Source: Rotaria sordida (taxonomy: Eukaryota; Rotifera; Eurotatoria; Philodinida; Philodinidae). Taken from it: a stretch of 64,000 nt of DNA. The DNA is taken from positions 25,516 to 89,515 of the forward strand of contig CAJNOL010000977.1 of assembly GCA_905250125.1 (NCBI GenBank), read 5' to 3'. Positions 47,412-61,835 of the stretch are shown one piece after another. Positions within the stretch are counted from its first letter, which is position 1. Each line of letters opens with the position of its first letter. A program made the translations under genes and the position numbers. Under the pieces are notes generated by a model that ran no database searches, had not been told where the DNA came from, and saw only the letters and a program-made list of their open reading frames with translations.

Positions 47412-50400
47412 AATGATATGAACGAATGACTATCTTGTAAGAAACACAAGTATGAATCTTTTATCGTTGTCATTTTAAATACTTTCATTAAAATCAGTCA
47501 AGCAAACCAGATAGGGCAAGGACGTGCTTCTCTACCTTCACCCTTGCATATACAAAAGTATTTCAGTAACAGTACACGTCCTCATACTTTTATCTTTTTC
47601 TTTCTTTCATTCTTTCTTTCTTTCTTTTTTCTGCGTTCATATATCAAAACTACCATCTAAACGAACATTTATAAAAAAAAAAAAAAACTTTCGCTCACTG
47701 TTCAATGTGAGATCGGTTGACTTTCTTAATGCGACAAGCATCAATACATACAATCAACCCTTTGACAAAACGATCATGAACATAAAAATGCGAAATTATC
47801 AAGGAAACATAAAAGACATCGTCCTTTTTTGATTCATTATAAAGCGAAACATCAATTTATTTGCTTCTTATCGTTCATGCCTTTATCAGGGTTCTTTCGC
47901 TGATTAGTCTGTCTAGTTTTATAACTACTTTCAAATGATACAATACTCTTGCCTATATATCAAAATGAGTTCATCAATAAATGAATGCGTAATAAATGTT
48001 CAATTTATAAAAAAAAAAAATTAAAGCTATCAATATAGTTCAAGGTTTAAAGACGATACTGTTAATCAACGGCCTGTTTCATTTCATTCAATTTTTTTTT
48101 AATGTTCATTTATTTGACTTCAAATATGATGCACAAGGTTTTTCAATGTGAGAATGTAATATTTTAACAATTTCATAGAAGATATGAATAATGATTGTTT
48201 GATGAAAGTGCTAAACATTTTCAATCGAAATTATTCATAATTAAACTTGTTCAATAGAAAGAAAAAAACCTTCAAATTTCAAATTATAGGCAATGAATTT
48301 TATTTCCTTCAATTATTCATAATTTTATATAAAAAAAGAAAAAAAGCTAGACAAAATCAACAAATTGAATATGATTAGATAAATACTGGAATCAAAAAAA
48401 CAATTCTTTTTGTTTCTTTTCTTTTTTTTACTGTCGAATCTATGTTAGCTTTTTGTACTTAGATTTAATTAAACACGGAAATTAGTACATAAAAATTTTC
48501 TAATGAAAATCTCTCGAGGCAATATACTGTTGCGTCATCATTCTTTTTTTTTGCTTCCTTTCAATTGATGAATATATTCAACTCACTTTTCTATCTCTTA
48601 GTGTTTTTTCTTCTTCATTTTTAATACTACATACAAATAATCTTCGAAATTAATTTTCAATACATATAAATTATTTTCCTTTTTCTTTAATTATAGAGAA
48701 AATATGTATAAAAAAACACCTGTCTATAATAAAGCATCATTCAATAAGAGTCTATCAATAAGAATTTCTAGAATAAATTAACATAATAGTTTTTATTTAT
48801 TATTTATTCAATTGAAAACTATTATTTATTGTTACTATTAATATTATTAAATACAAAGTAAGATTTTATTTGATTTGTATCATAATTGTAAAGAACAAAA
48901 TCGCTGTAAGCAATTTTATTACTGAATAACAATTGAATAAAGGAAATGTGCATAATCTCTTTTTAATTCAAATTTTATTCATGAACGCTATTTACGTATG
49001 AAAGAAATTATCATTCATACAATGCAAAAATTTTTCAGAAATCATATATCATACAAATAAGATTTCTAATCAATATTTTAATTTAAAAATTATTTTTTTT
49101 GCCTTCCATAATATAATATCTCTTCGAGAAGTAAATGATTGTTATCATGAGTGTACTTCATAGAACAAAATGTATTCAGCCTCGAACTCTAATATCACTA
49201 TCAATTGGTTTTTATAACCTCGGGTAATTTTTTTTTTTAATAGTATAACTGTTTTTATTTCTTATCATAAAAATAAAATATTCATCATTTTTTTAATATG
49301 AGAAAACAACATTTTCTTTTCTCACTTTCCATATATGATGATGATGATGATGATGATGATGAGAAAAAAATGTTCGTATAATTAACTCTGTATGTCATAG
49401 TATTCACAGTATGTGTACATGAACGAGCACGAAGAACACATAGAGTTAATTTTTAATCGGAAACCAAACGAAGAATGTTAGGTGTGTATGATGTGATTCA
49501 AACATGGAATAGATCTCGATTATTACAAAAAGAAAAAGAAGAAGATAGAAAAAGAATAGAGAGAAATACGAATGTAATCAGAGTTTTCTTTTTCTCTAGA
49601 TACCTGTTCAAGGCTCGATGAAACCACTCATATAATAATAATAATAATCATGATGGTGATGGGACGAAGAAAAGTGAGTGAACCGTTCTATGCCAAGGTT
49701 AACATAAGATAGAATCTCATGTTCTTTTAAAAAAAAAATTTTATTAAAACACATTATGTACTTAATAAAAAGAACGCAATAAAATAGATTTTTCTTTTTT
49801 TTTTAATTTCAAATAGTTCAAGCAAAGTCAAGATATTCATAATCTCTTCTTGAACTGGTCATTTATACGGTACTCAAGATAGACGGATGTGTTTACGTCT
49901 TGCATGTCATTTGTCTTCATTAACAAGCACGCGACTCTTAACGACTTATTTGCTCGCTATACCGTACTCAACTGTTCAATAAAAATCGGTTGGAAATAAA
50001 CAATGAATAGGTACTTATTATAAAGAAAAAACATTTATTTTGCCTAGCATTGATAGACAATTAGTAAGCTCATTTTTAAACAATAATGTATTTAGATATA
50101 TCTATATAGAGAGGAAACATGTGTATACGCCTTTTTTTTTTTTTTAATCTCAGTAACAGATTTCCGATTAGTTGAATAAACAATTACAATAGGGAGAGTT
50201 AGCCGATCAAATAATCAAATTTTTTTTTTATCTTTGTAGACTATATATATGAAAAAAAAAAACTAGAAGGAAATGAAATCAAAAAGAGGATACTCGACGT
50301 TTAATGAAAATGCTAAGTACTATTAGAGAGTATATATATATATATATATGGGATATGAAATTGAATTTGTCTATATTGATCAGGGGGAAACGATCATTTG

Positions 50401-50616
50401 TGAGGTAAATCGATTAGCTATTTTCCGGAAAAAAATCTTTTTCTCGTTTTTTCTTTTATCAGCTTGTCAAGCACCTGTCTGGAGATGACCTCATTTATTC
50501 TATTACTTATTTGCTTTGCCTCCTTTCCTTTTTAATTTTATCTTCAACCGATGACCAGTCTCAATGAATGTGCTCATTCAGATCATCGCCTATTGTTTCA
50601 CAATGATTTATTCCCT

Positions 50617-50650
<34 letters not shown>

Positions 50651-52169
50651 AGAACAACAAAAAAAAAAAAAAGAAAGAAAGAAATAGAAGCAAAAGAAAA
50701 TCTCTTGAGCGTTCATATTAATCAAACTATTTGTACTTTAATCAATTGGTATTTTGTTTGATATAATTGTTTTTTTTTTCAAAGGTAAGTGATATAGGTC
50801 TTAACAATTATATTGAAAAAAAGAAAAATAGATCTCATATTTCATTCATAAGCAATCAGTTAACGCTACTTATGTAGATAATAAGTTTCATAATCTCTTT
50901 TAAACATGCAACTTCTACTAACAATAGATTTATTAAAGAAATCATTATAAAACTCTAATCATTTGATGAATATTTAGAATTTGTTAATTATTTCTTATTC
51001 GATATATATATATTCCATATAACACAAGTGTGTATATATATGTCTATATCGATAATTGTTTTCTCGCACGCAAGACAAGTCGTCTGGATTTACTCTTTCC
51101 TGCTGTTAAAATGATTTATCTAACTATTGTTATCGACGGGTAGACGAATGTAGTTGAAGATTAGCATTACTACTACTATTCCGTTGTCGATTTCTTATTA
51201 TTATTCACCTTTTCTATCATCTATTTCTGCATTCAATCTGACAAATTGATGATTAGAATACTGTCGATGATCCTGAACAGACATCATCAGTTATTTTATG
51301 ATAAGAAAAGAAACAAAGATCGATATGTTTGTATTAGAGTTCAAGAGAGGGGGGAAAAAAAATACTAAAGGAATACATCATTCAATAATCTAACTTGACA
51401 ACAATAGTGAGTTTATAGCCGGGAGAGACGAAAAGACAGTGCACTAAAGGGAATTAGTCAATCATTCGATTAATCGTTTATAGTTTATATATATATATAA
51501 AGAATGAAGATGACTGAGACAATTCGATAAAAATTACTTCACGCGTCAGAGGTGATTATTATTATTATTATAATTATTATTTTTATTCGACAATTGTGAA
51601 CTATTGTCTTTATGTATAACATAGGCTATGATTAGTAACACTACATAAGAAAGACTATTGATATTTTACACATATTGACTTTTTCCTTATTTTTTTTGTT
51701 TTCTGTCTGACCGTCTCTTCATCATGTTGATACATAAAGTGTCTATATCTTCTTTTGTCTCATTCTGACACGTTCATTTACTAAGCGATTCCTGCTGTGC
51801 TTGCTTTATCTGAACAAGACATAGAGCGCACATTAATTCAAAACTAACAAAAATAATCAACCATATTATTCTTTATCTCTTTTTCATTTTAATTAAATTC
51901 CAGTATACAGGTTTGTTAAATGAAAACATTCAATTTGTCATATGAATAATATTAATTTTAAATTGAAATTCAATCTTTGTATATAAATCTAAGAATATAT
52001 GTTATATAAAAGAAAATCATCTATCATCACTCGATAATCTTAATGTACTTGATGATTATTTGTTTATTGATAATCTTTATCTATATATATATATATAAAA
52101 AAAAAGAGAAATTTTTTTATTTTTCTTAGATAATTATTTATATTAATAAAACGACAACGACGACTATGT
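47412..52169. other. Long AT-rich intergenic region with microsatellites
   Basis: About 4.8 kb without a supported coding frame. It has CTTT-type runs near 47600-47630, (GAT)n at 49337-49361, (AG)n at 50622-50648, AT runs and poly-A/T tracts. The 5' regulatory DNA of both flanking genes must lie here, but I could identify no specific elements. Confidence 0.5.
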
Positions 52170-55100
52170 ATGTATCATTGTCGTCACATGTATACAATTG
52201 AATATCATCAGTTATTTATTTTAATTATTCTATTATTTTTTTATAAAACAAATATGATTAATAGTAATAATGACGATAATAATCGTTTTGAAATAATTTA
52301 TCGTTTTGAATATGATGATGTTAAATTTCGATGTGATTTAAATGATGTTGCTTGGTGGAAAAGACCAAATTTATTAGCAACAAGATATGGTATTATTTTA
52401 CCAAAATTTCGTTCAAAAATATCTTTTGAACGATATAATTATAATAATAATACTATTAATTCACAAATATTAAATATTCGTCAATTAAAATCAAATGATT
52501 CGGGTATTTATGAATGTGAAACACTTGGAGCTATTCGACAATTTAATTTAATTGTTATAGGTATGTAAAAATTTTCTTTACATAAAATAATACAATCAAT
52601 TCTTATTGAAGAAGAAATTTGCATTGTTGAGTAGATACAAAAATTTATAACTTGTATTATTCGAAACTTAAACAATACTTATTTTTTAAATGTTGCAGAA
52701 TATATGAGATTATTTATATTTTTGAATATTTCTTTTCTATTCTTTATTTGATTTAAATACTTTTTTTTTCAACAAGTATTACTTTCTTTACTTTTTTGAT
52801 AGTATATTTCAATTTGTTTATAAATACTGCGTTTGATATAATATAATAGCAGTTTATAGCTGTAGGTATATTGTTTCTATAACCTATAGTCTTATGGGTT
52901 TAAATCCGATGAATTTCGAAGTCGAGAATTCTTTCGAGATGTTATTTTTGATTCAGGTGAAACGTACGACGTCTAATATATTCTTTTAGCATCGATTTTA
53001 TGAACTAGCTATGGTTGATTATTAACGGTCGTGTGTAGTGAATAATCAAAATTCTGAGATAGATACTATTCTATCTTCTGCATATTCGTATTTATCTGTA
53101 GTAGATGTAGATGATTAGGAGAGTGTGACAAATTGATCTATTTTTATTTAAAATTAAGTTGTTCGCAATGAAACTATTTGACTCAAATGAAAAGTGATTT
53201 AGTTTAATCTATGGATACTTACATACTGATTATTTTTTTTACAATTGCTCGTATGTCTTTATTTTTCAACTTTTTGAATCCAATCATATATAATTTTGTC
53301 GAGAATCTCAAAAGTAATATTTTGATAAAAAAGTGTTTGAATCAAATGAAGAATAGAAAAGAAATATTAAAAATACAAATTGTGGAATTTATTTTGTATC
53401 ATTTGTTTTTATTTAATAAATGACAGTTGCATAGATTTTAATATGGATATTATCGAAGTAGTCACCTAATAGAAAATATATAATATTAATCATAATTATA
53501 ACAATAACAAGTTTTTAGTTTTCTAAATTAATCTATTTTGTTCATTTAAAATCCATTTGATAATATTCTATAAACTGTAAAGAAAAAAAAAAGCAAATAT
53601 TGTATTTTTTTTAATAATAATTTTGTTTTCAAACTATAATCGACATTATTCTTTTATTCAACGATCTATTTGCATCTCAGGATGCAGACAAGAGTCTTTT
53701 ACATTTTTATTTTATCCATAAAAAGACTCTGGACTGAACCCTAAGATAGATATATATATACATACTGCCATCATTTGCTTTTTTGTTCTAATATCTTTAT
53801 ATAAGTTATATATGCATTCTCTTTTATGTTTTTTCACAGCGAGTAATAATCAAATAAATAAGTTAATATGACATCCGGACATGCAATTTTGTTAATTTCG
53901 ATCAATATGTCAGATTCGAATAACTGTAAATTTAGAGTGCTTTTTGTATTTAATATTATTATTCTTGTCAATAAATTAAACGAAGATGTTGTTTATTTTT
54001 AACAATAGACTTCTAGTTCGATATTTTATATTTTGATATATATTATATCATGAATTTTAACATTATAGTAGAAAGAAAAAATTATGAATATTAATTTATC
54101 TCTATTCTTGATTTTTTTGTTCAAATTCTATGATAATTATTAAATGTCTTATCGATATATTTTCTTTTAATATTTTTGAACATATGTCATTTGATATGTT
54201 GCGTGTGTGTGTGTGTATATACAAATCGTTTCTGTGTTCATATTCAATGAGCAATTGTATATATGTGTGATTAATATAAAAAAAAAATTCTTTTTGTTAG
54301 AGAATGCATGTTGCTTTGATATATATATAAAGAAGTATTAGGCAACTAAACTAATTCACATCAATTTGATGGTAATGGAATAGGAAGGATGCGTGTTGTA
54401 CACTTTTCGGAAATAATTTCCGATTATTTTTCTTAACGTATATGCACGCTTTTTATGATTGATAGCACATTAAGATAAATATAAATAATATTACATAAAG
54501 TGTTTTTTTTTGTACACGTTTGAGTATAGCATTTGTTAAATTAATATTAATTTTATGAAGAAAATAATCGATATATATATATATATGTAACTTGACTATT
54601 ATTGATTTATTATATAAAATTGTATTTTACATATTTCCTCTCTCTCTCTCTCTCTTTTGCTTCATTGCGCATTTAGGTTAAATAATAGGATATGAGAATC
54701 TATTAGAATTTGATCATTGTTCAGATTTACTTTGACAACATTGTCCTTCTTCTTTTCACACTATGAACATCGTATTCAACGATTACAACATATATCTCAA
54801 GAGACAGTAATGATGAATAAAAACGAATCTTCTTGAAACATGAGACTTGCAACTAATAGCGAACGTATGATTGTTTCCGGGCGTCTGATTTTAGACACCC
54901 GTTTTTTTTTTCCTCTATGTCTACTCTTGATAAGTATGCATTTAGTTATTTCCTATTTCTCTCACTTTACGTGTTAGTATTGTACTAATCAATTACTAGC
55001 ATCTATCATTTTTATTCATACTACTGCTATTATTTATTTTATTCTCTCTCGCGCTTTTACATTCAATACATAGATCATAATTCTATATTTCCGCTTGTTC

Positions 55101-58100
55101 AATTTTTCTCTTATTTCTTCTATTAAACATTGTGTATGTTATTCTTAATAAAGAAAAAAAAAACTACATTCTCATATATGATTAGAGACTAAATGGATTT
55201 TTTTTTCCTCCATTATTGGTACTTTCATATACCTATTCATTAATATTTCTATAAAAGATTAAGATATAATATATATATAATGTATAACCTAATAAAAATT
55301 TATTTTTTAGTTCGTCTTATAACTGTTGAATTTATTGGTCAATTAATATCATCATACAATTCAATAAATGATCATATATCAAATCAAACTGATCATAATC
55401 TCTTATCTCAATCATTAAGATTGAATAATGGATCAATATATTTACATGAACATCAATTAATACGTTTTACATGTGTTGTTTTACGAGCTTTACCAGCTGT
55501 TAGTCTTCATTTTCCATTTCATATTGATTATCATATTGAAAGAAATTCGACAATAGAAAACGACGATAAAACATATCGAACAATACTTATTTTAATTATT
55601 CGTATAAATCGTTATTTTCATAAACGTATATTTCATTGTGAAGCAATACAAAAACATTTAAATAATAATAATGAAAAACAACAAGAACAACATCGAATTC
55701 TTTCAAATATTCTTCAAATGGATGTTGTTTGTAAGTAGAAATAAAAGAGATTGTACATATGATTAGATCATATTTATCAAATTTTCCATTAAAAGATTGT
55801 ACATTTCACTATTGTCATCATTAATTTTTATATATATAGCTACGCTTTTTATTTTTAATTCTATTTTACTTGTCAAGACCATTGACCGATCTTCCTTGTC
55901 TCATTCAATTTGATCAACTCTCTTCCTTTTTTTTTCTCCTCTTTCTTTTACATACATCGTCATTCATTTTTTGCTTGACTGCTTCGTATATCTATCTATA
56001 TATATATATATTCATATGATAGCACACATGGAATACAAGTGTATAAGAGAAGACGCTAAGGAAACATAACTCGAGGGTAAAATGTTTCTTCCTGAAAGAA
56101 CATTGAATAAAATATATAATGCATTCTTATCAAATAATCTATTGGCTTGTTTTTTCTACAAACGATTATTATTATTATTTGTTGATAATAAATAGAGTAA
56201 GTTAAATTATGATATTTTATCTGTGAAAGTCAATGAATTGTAGTTAACAGATGTTGAGTGAAGAGATTTCTCTTTCTCTCTCTCTATATATATGTATGTG
56301 CTGACGGCGTCCAATTTTGTGACCAATTAAAACTGACATGTTATTAATCAACAACAGTCCTGATGTGGCTTTTTCTTTCTCTTGTCTTATTCTTTGATAT
56401 TGACGAAGCTTCGGTTATTAGCTACTATATAAATGTATACCACATCTTTGAACTATCTATTACTAGTAGAAAAAAAAAAGGAAAAGTTATGTGAATGTGC
56501 GTGCTGTTCATAGTGTTTCTTTCTCGCGGCTCTAGTATGTATGTGTATGAGAAAAGAAAAAGAAAGACAAGATATTCTCTTTTCTTCTGTCTTATCCATT
56601 CTATTATTTACAACCGTCTTTATTAATAATACTTTCACTTTCTAATTAAATATTTCATAATATTCATTCTTGTAAGTAGCCTATTTAGTTTTATGAGATA
56701 AGTTTTATATTTTTTGTTTTGAAAATAATCAATAAGTAAAAGTTGTTAAAGGGCAAACAACGAATTATCGTGTCTCGTATTGTTTCTCTGCTTGATTACT
56801 GACATTTAAACATACAATCTATATATATGTAAGGTTAAGTAGCTGAAACAATGTCAGTTGTCTTATTTGTTCTATATAGAAATTAAATGTCTTATAGAAA
56901 AGTGCATATCGTCTATTAGATATATCTTCAAAAAAAAAAGTAAATGAATAGAACATTCGAACATCTAACAAACGAAGAAATCTATAGGACTGGCTAACTG
57001 TCGACATAGTTCTATTTATTAGTAATATTGTACATGTATTTTTGTCCAGCGTATGTCACTCATCCGTTTGTTTATATATCAGCAAATAAATCTATTATTA
57101 TAATAGGAAAAAACAAACTACTAAAGTCATTTACTTTTCTTTTTTTTTTTTTTTCTAGACAGCCCAATATGTTCTCATAAGATATCATTTGTGCCTGAAT
57201 ATTCTACTGGTATACATCGTCCAATTAATTTAACATGTCATATGAATAATGGAAATCCTTCAAAACTTAATTTTACTTGGCATCTACCAAATGGAAATAT
57301 ATATTTAGGATATTATTTAAATAAAACATCAAGTCATATTACAATAATACCAAATTCTAATATTGATTTTGGTCAAATTACTTGTCGAGCACAAAACGAA
57401 TTAGGTTTATTTGGAGAATGTCATTTTAATATGGTTTTAGGAGGTTAGTTAAATTGTTTTTTTTTTACTCTATTATCAAATATATATATATATATGCTTA
57501 ATTAATAAGAAAGATTATGGCATTTTTCTTGTTGTTTCATATACTTTGACAAAGACTTACAAAATAATAAGTTTAAGATTATCCACAAATTATTTAGTTA
57601 GTCATGTAACTAAGAGCTCGTGGGTAATAATAACAGTGTCGTACAATTTGGAAGAAAAACTATGTAATATTGTATTAATGATGGTAATTAGTATGTTTTT
57701 CTTTCTTCTAGTGGTAAGACAGTGCCTTACTTCACCCTTGATTATGCTACTACATTTTGTCTATGACAAAGAAATTACCCGAATTGATATTTGCTGTTTT
57801 AATTCATATTGAGTTTGCAAAGAGATCTTGATAAGACTTCCTTGCAAATGACTTCAAGCGGCAAATGTCAGTTCGAATGTGGATAAAGCAATGTATCCTT
57901 TTTTTTGTTTAAGGTGTACCTGATCCAATAGAATCATGTCATTATACATATATAAATTCAACATTAACTGTAAATTGTATGGCTGGATTTCATCAAGGTG
58001 ATGAAGATTTTTTTTGTTATATGTATAAACGACAACAGAATGGTTCTTATTCAGAACATGCTCGTTTAAAAGGTTTGTTTGAAACCAAAAAAAAAAAAAA

Positions 58101-61093
58101 CATATCTATCTCAAAGTTTAATTGATCTTTGTTTTGTATTAGGTAATTGTGCATTTATTCTTCCTGAACTTAAACCTGAATATCATCATGATTTTCGTGT
58201 ATTTACAAAAAATAAATTTGGAGATAATTATGATCAAAGTTATTCAATTCAAGTTGGAAAATTGAAAGGTATTTGTTTTTGTTTTTTTTTTGAAATATGA
58301 AAAAAAACAAACAATTAAACTAAATATATATATATATATATTACTTAGTTGAATCATTTACAGATAAAACTGGTATTTCTTGGCCTTATATGGTTTTCTT
58401 TATTATTCTTGCATGTCTTGCTTCATTAATTTTAATTTGTTGTTCTTGTTTTAAATTACGAAAAATAATGAGTTATAAACGAAAAACTGAAAACAATTTT
58501 GAAAGTAAATTTTATATTTAAAATTTTGATAATTAAATTAAATTTTGTATATTTAGATCTTACTTATCGAAATCATAATTCTCATCATTCACAAAATATT
58601 CCTAATGGTAAAACATCTTTAGGTAAAAATATAATATTCATATCTATTAGAAATATTTTCTAAATAAATCTATTCGTTAGTTATTTATTCTTCTTATTTG
58701 ATTGTAACAAAATGATTAATTATATATATAAGATATTAGGAAAATATACTTATATCCATAATAAATCAAGAAAAAAAAAAGCTTCATATAGCTGAAAGAT
58801 AGAAAAGCAAAAATAAATAATCTAGCAAATCAACATGTACTGAATGAAAGTAAACACCAATTGTTTAGAATTCATCATTCATCTTACATAATTATACAAC
58901 TGTTATATTTCTAGAAGAGAAAGTTATCTGTCATGCCCTATTTTTTTCTCGATACATGACTAGAAGTTTCAGCCGATCAACTATACCACAGCCGATGAGT
59001 GCGAAATTTCTTAAGATATTACGCCGCGACCATTCTCCTAAATAGTTGCTAAATACTCCAGCCGTCGTCAATGGTCGCAAAACTTTCAAAATACTTCAGT
59101 CGCGCTGCCGGTGACCACGAAAGATATCTCAGTCGTCAATGCTCTAATGATCCAGCCGAGCCGTCACCGTAACATTTTAAAAATATCTTAGCCTCTCCAC
59201 CGCCGCAAAATTTGTGAGATGCTCTATCCACAAGCGGTTTAGTAGGGCATCCGTGCCATTGCCACGGCATTTAAGCGGGTACTAAATTTTAAAAAATTTT
59301 CGCCATCCAGAAGAAGTGTTCGGAGATATTTTTGCCTATTATCGGAATTTTAAAAAAAGGCCGTCGGGCAAAATGCTTATAACTTTTGAACGAAGATAGC
59401 TAGAGCCCTGGGGTTTTCACCATTCGAAAGGGGACGCATTTTCCTCCAATATTGTAGGGGACGAAATCATTTAAAAATCAGTCATTTCTAAAAAACATCG
59501 AAAAAATACATGAAAACGATCTGTCATTGCGATGAAATTTTGGTTCGGACATCTGATCTAGATAGAGGAACTTCAGATGTATAGTTCAAGATATAATTCG
59601 AATGATTATCTTTCCTCCTCCTAATGTTGAGCAAAAAAAAACTTGTCTATTCCATCGCACGAAAACTATAGAGTTCTTTTAATTTTTAAGCGTATTTTCT
59701 TACTTTTCGTCAAAATTTCATCTGAATGACAGACCGTTTTTTCTGCATTTTTTCGATATTTTGTAGAAATGACTGATTTTTAAATGATTTCGTCTTATAC
59801 AATATTGGAGGAAAAGGCGTCCCCTTGTCTCCCCTTTCGAATGGTGAAAATCGCATGGCTCTAGTTATCTTCGTTCAAAAGTTATAAGCATTTTGCCCGA
59901 TAATAGTTCCTTATCATTACGTTTTCTACTATCTTCATTTCAAAATTTTATGAAACTAACGAGGGAATCGTCCGAAGCGATTCACTGCTTTTGAGCTCAT
60001 ATTTTGGGCATATAGAGAAGATCTCTAGGCTAGAATAATCCTTAGCCTATGACACGATATGTACAAACAAATTGACTGACGATATTGCGACCTGAAATTT
60101 TGTCCACAGATAGGTCTACTTATAATTAGAATATCTTGAAAATTTCAAGTCGAAAAAATCATTAGTCACTTTGTTTGTGCATATCGTGTCATAGGCTAAA
60201 ATTCAAATACAATTGCTATAACTCTCTAGGGCCCGAACCCTTTTAGGATTATTCTAGTCTAGAGGTCTTCTCTATATGCCCAAACTATGAGTTCAAGAGC
60301 GGTGGATCACTTCGGGCGGTTCCCTCGTAAGAAAAAAAAGCATCGAAAACTTTCTACCGCCGGCGATTAATGTATTGATATGACATTTTTTTTTGTAGTA
60401 CATGTAAAACAGAATGGTAGTGCAATAACATATCCTGTTCGTCCTTATCGTTCAAAAGATTATATAGTATCTTCTCAAGCATCAACATTACTTCGTAATA
60501 ATCCATCTCATAAAAATATATGTTCAACTAAAGATGAAATAAAATCAAATCGACGAAGTACAGCAAAAGAAACTGATCTTGATCATATACTTCATTTATC
60601 TAATGAACAAACCAATGGAACAATATCAACAATGAAAACTTTACCTATAAATCGAAATCATACGAATTTTTTTCCATTTAATTCATCACAAAATGAACAA
60701 CAAAATGAATTAAATCAATATCCCGAAACATTACAACGTCGTTCAAGTTTTCAAGTAGCAACAAAATTAAATAATTTAGATTTTTATACAAAACCAGAAT
60801 CATTTTATTTTCTTGATAAACAAATAAGAAAACCTATTCAACGTAATCATTATTCACCTGAACATAATCATTCTTCATATTCAAATACCGATTTTAATCG
60901 ACAAAATAATTTTATTGTTGAAAATCATCTATTAACAAAAGAATATTTAAATATAATAAATGATCAAACATGGTCAGAAATGAATTCTATGAATGAATAT
61001 AATCAAGAAAATTCTAATGATGATAAAAATTTTATTTTAAATAATCAAGATCGAAATTATGATCGTTATCGTGATGATGGTATTTTTGTGTAA
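52170..61093 (+). CDS. Sidestep-like Ig/FN3 transmembrane cell-surface receptor
   Basis: Eight exons (52170-52560, 55311-55730, 57159-57443, 57914-58072, 58143-58268, 58364-58504, 58557-58622, 60399-61093) sum to 2283 nt, 760 residues, with every intron in phase 1. After a signal peptide comes a V-like Ig domain (FRCDLNDVAWWKRP ... SGIYECETLG), a second Ig-like region (LIRFTCVVLRALP ... FHCEA), an I-set-like domain (INLTCHMNNGNPSKLNFTWH ... ITCRAQNELG) and an FN3-like domain (TLTVNCMAGFHQGDE ... FRVFTKNKFG). One transmembrane helix (WPYMVFFIILACLASLILIC) and a roughly 250-residue polar tail follow. The order and the CMAGF.QG motif resemble Sidestep-type receptors, which guide axons by binding Beat proteins. 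The tail has no recognised domain. Introns 1, 2 and 7 are 1.4-2.8 kb. Confidence 0.85.
58960..59275. repeat. GC-richer degenerate minisatellite in intron 7
   Basis: Imperfect units of roughly 35-55 bp alternate a CAGCCGTCG / CCGGTGACC part with a GCAAAATTTTAAAAATATCT part. Base composition is distinctly richer in CpG than the surroundings. A last piece (CTACCGCCGGCGATT) reappears at 60354-60368, beyond two inserted foldback elements. Confidence 0.55.
59336..59906. mobile_element. Foldback element with CTATTATCGG ends
   Basis: The left end CTATTATCGG and right end CCGATAATAG bound a palindrome of about 571 bp. The arms share CGGGCAAAATGCTTATAACT-type sequence and TCACCATTCGAAAGGGGA. The left arm has an extra block of about 20 bp after the first ten bases. 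No coding frame; no clear target duplication. Lies in intron 7 of the Sidestep-like gene. Confidence 0.65.
59960..60327. mobile_element. Foldback element, CGAGGGAA family, TAA duplication (copy 2)
   Basis: The 368-bp element starts CGAGGGAATCGTCCGAAGCG and ends GGGCGGTTCCCTCG, flanked by TAA (59957-59959 and 60328-60330). Its outer ends match the element at 23554-24170 (shared CGAGGGAA, TCCGA and GCTTTTGAGC blocks), so the two are one family. Lies in intron 7 of the Sidestep-like gene. Confidence 0.82.
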
Positions 61094-61835
61094 TTTGTTC
61101 GTTTGTTTTTTTTCTAAATACTATTTGTATAAAAAAGAAAGAAAGAAGAAGAAATGAAAAACTTCACACGTCTGTTTTTTTTTAATTATATGTCGTTTGT
61201 TTGTTTTGAAAAATTTTTATAAATGCTTTGAACTCTAATAAGAATTAATCGATTATTTATTTATCTGCACACAATTATTTAGGAGCGAATATCGAATATG
61301 AAAAAAACAAAGGTTGAAATAAATTTCTTTTAATAGACTCATAATGTAATCAGAGAAAAGTTGTACTCTTAGAATATGCCTGTAGAAAGAGTGAAGAGAA
61401 CTCAAGTCTATGTTTTAAGCAAACACAACCATTGGTAGGGAAGCGAAATCCCTCGCTGACCTTTCTCTGATTATACCACTGTCACAAATGTTTAAAATTA
61501 TTTCGATTGGATACATTCATATCATTTTGAAGTTTTTAATTCATAAGATCAAATGATTATGATAAGATTAACTTCGTATTTTTTTCTTTGAAAAGATTAA
61601 AATGAATGTCGTTTTGTATTCCATTAGATGTCCTAGATTTCATTCTTTTATGTACGATAAAACGATCGATAGAAATGTTTTATTTATAAATATGACTAAC
61701 AATCAATGCTTAATTGATGTATATAAAAATCAAAAATGTATTCGGATATCATTTGACAACATTTGTTGATCTGTAATATTAAATTAGATTTTTGTATTTA
61801 TTTTTCTTTGATGAATACTCTATATTTCTATACTA
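61094..61835. other. 3' flank of the Ig receptor gene
   Basis: Non-coding AT-rich DNA, including a short TA-flanked hairpin at 61349-61471. Confidence 0.55.
61349..61471. mobile_element. Small TA-flanked inverted-repeat element
   Basis: The left end ATCAGAGAAAAGTTGT and right end GACCTTTCTCTGAT form an inverted repeat of about 14 bp, with TA on both sides (61347-61348 and 61472-61473). At 123 bp it fits a mariner-type MITE, but the ends are short. Confidence 0.5.

Noticed and set aside
47524-47832. 102-residue frame upstream of the minus-strand EF-hand gene
   Set aside because: It runs through a CTTT-type microsatellite and poly-A, so the frame is open by composition only.
43313-54660. GA/CT, GAT and AT microsatellites considered as functional elements
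   Set aside because: They are ordinary slippage repeats in AT-rich DNA with no flanking structure that suggests a role.
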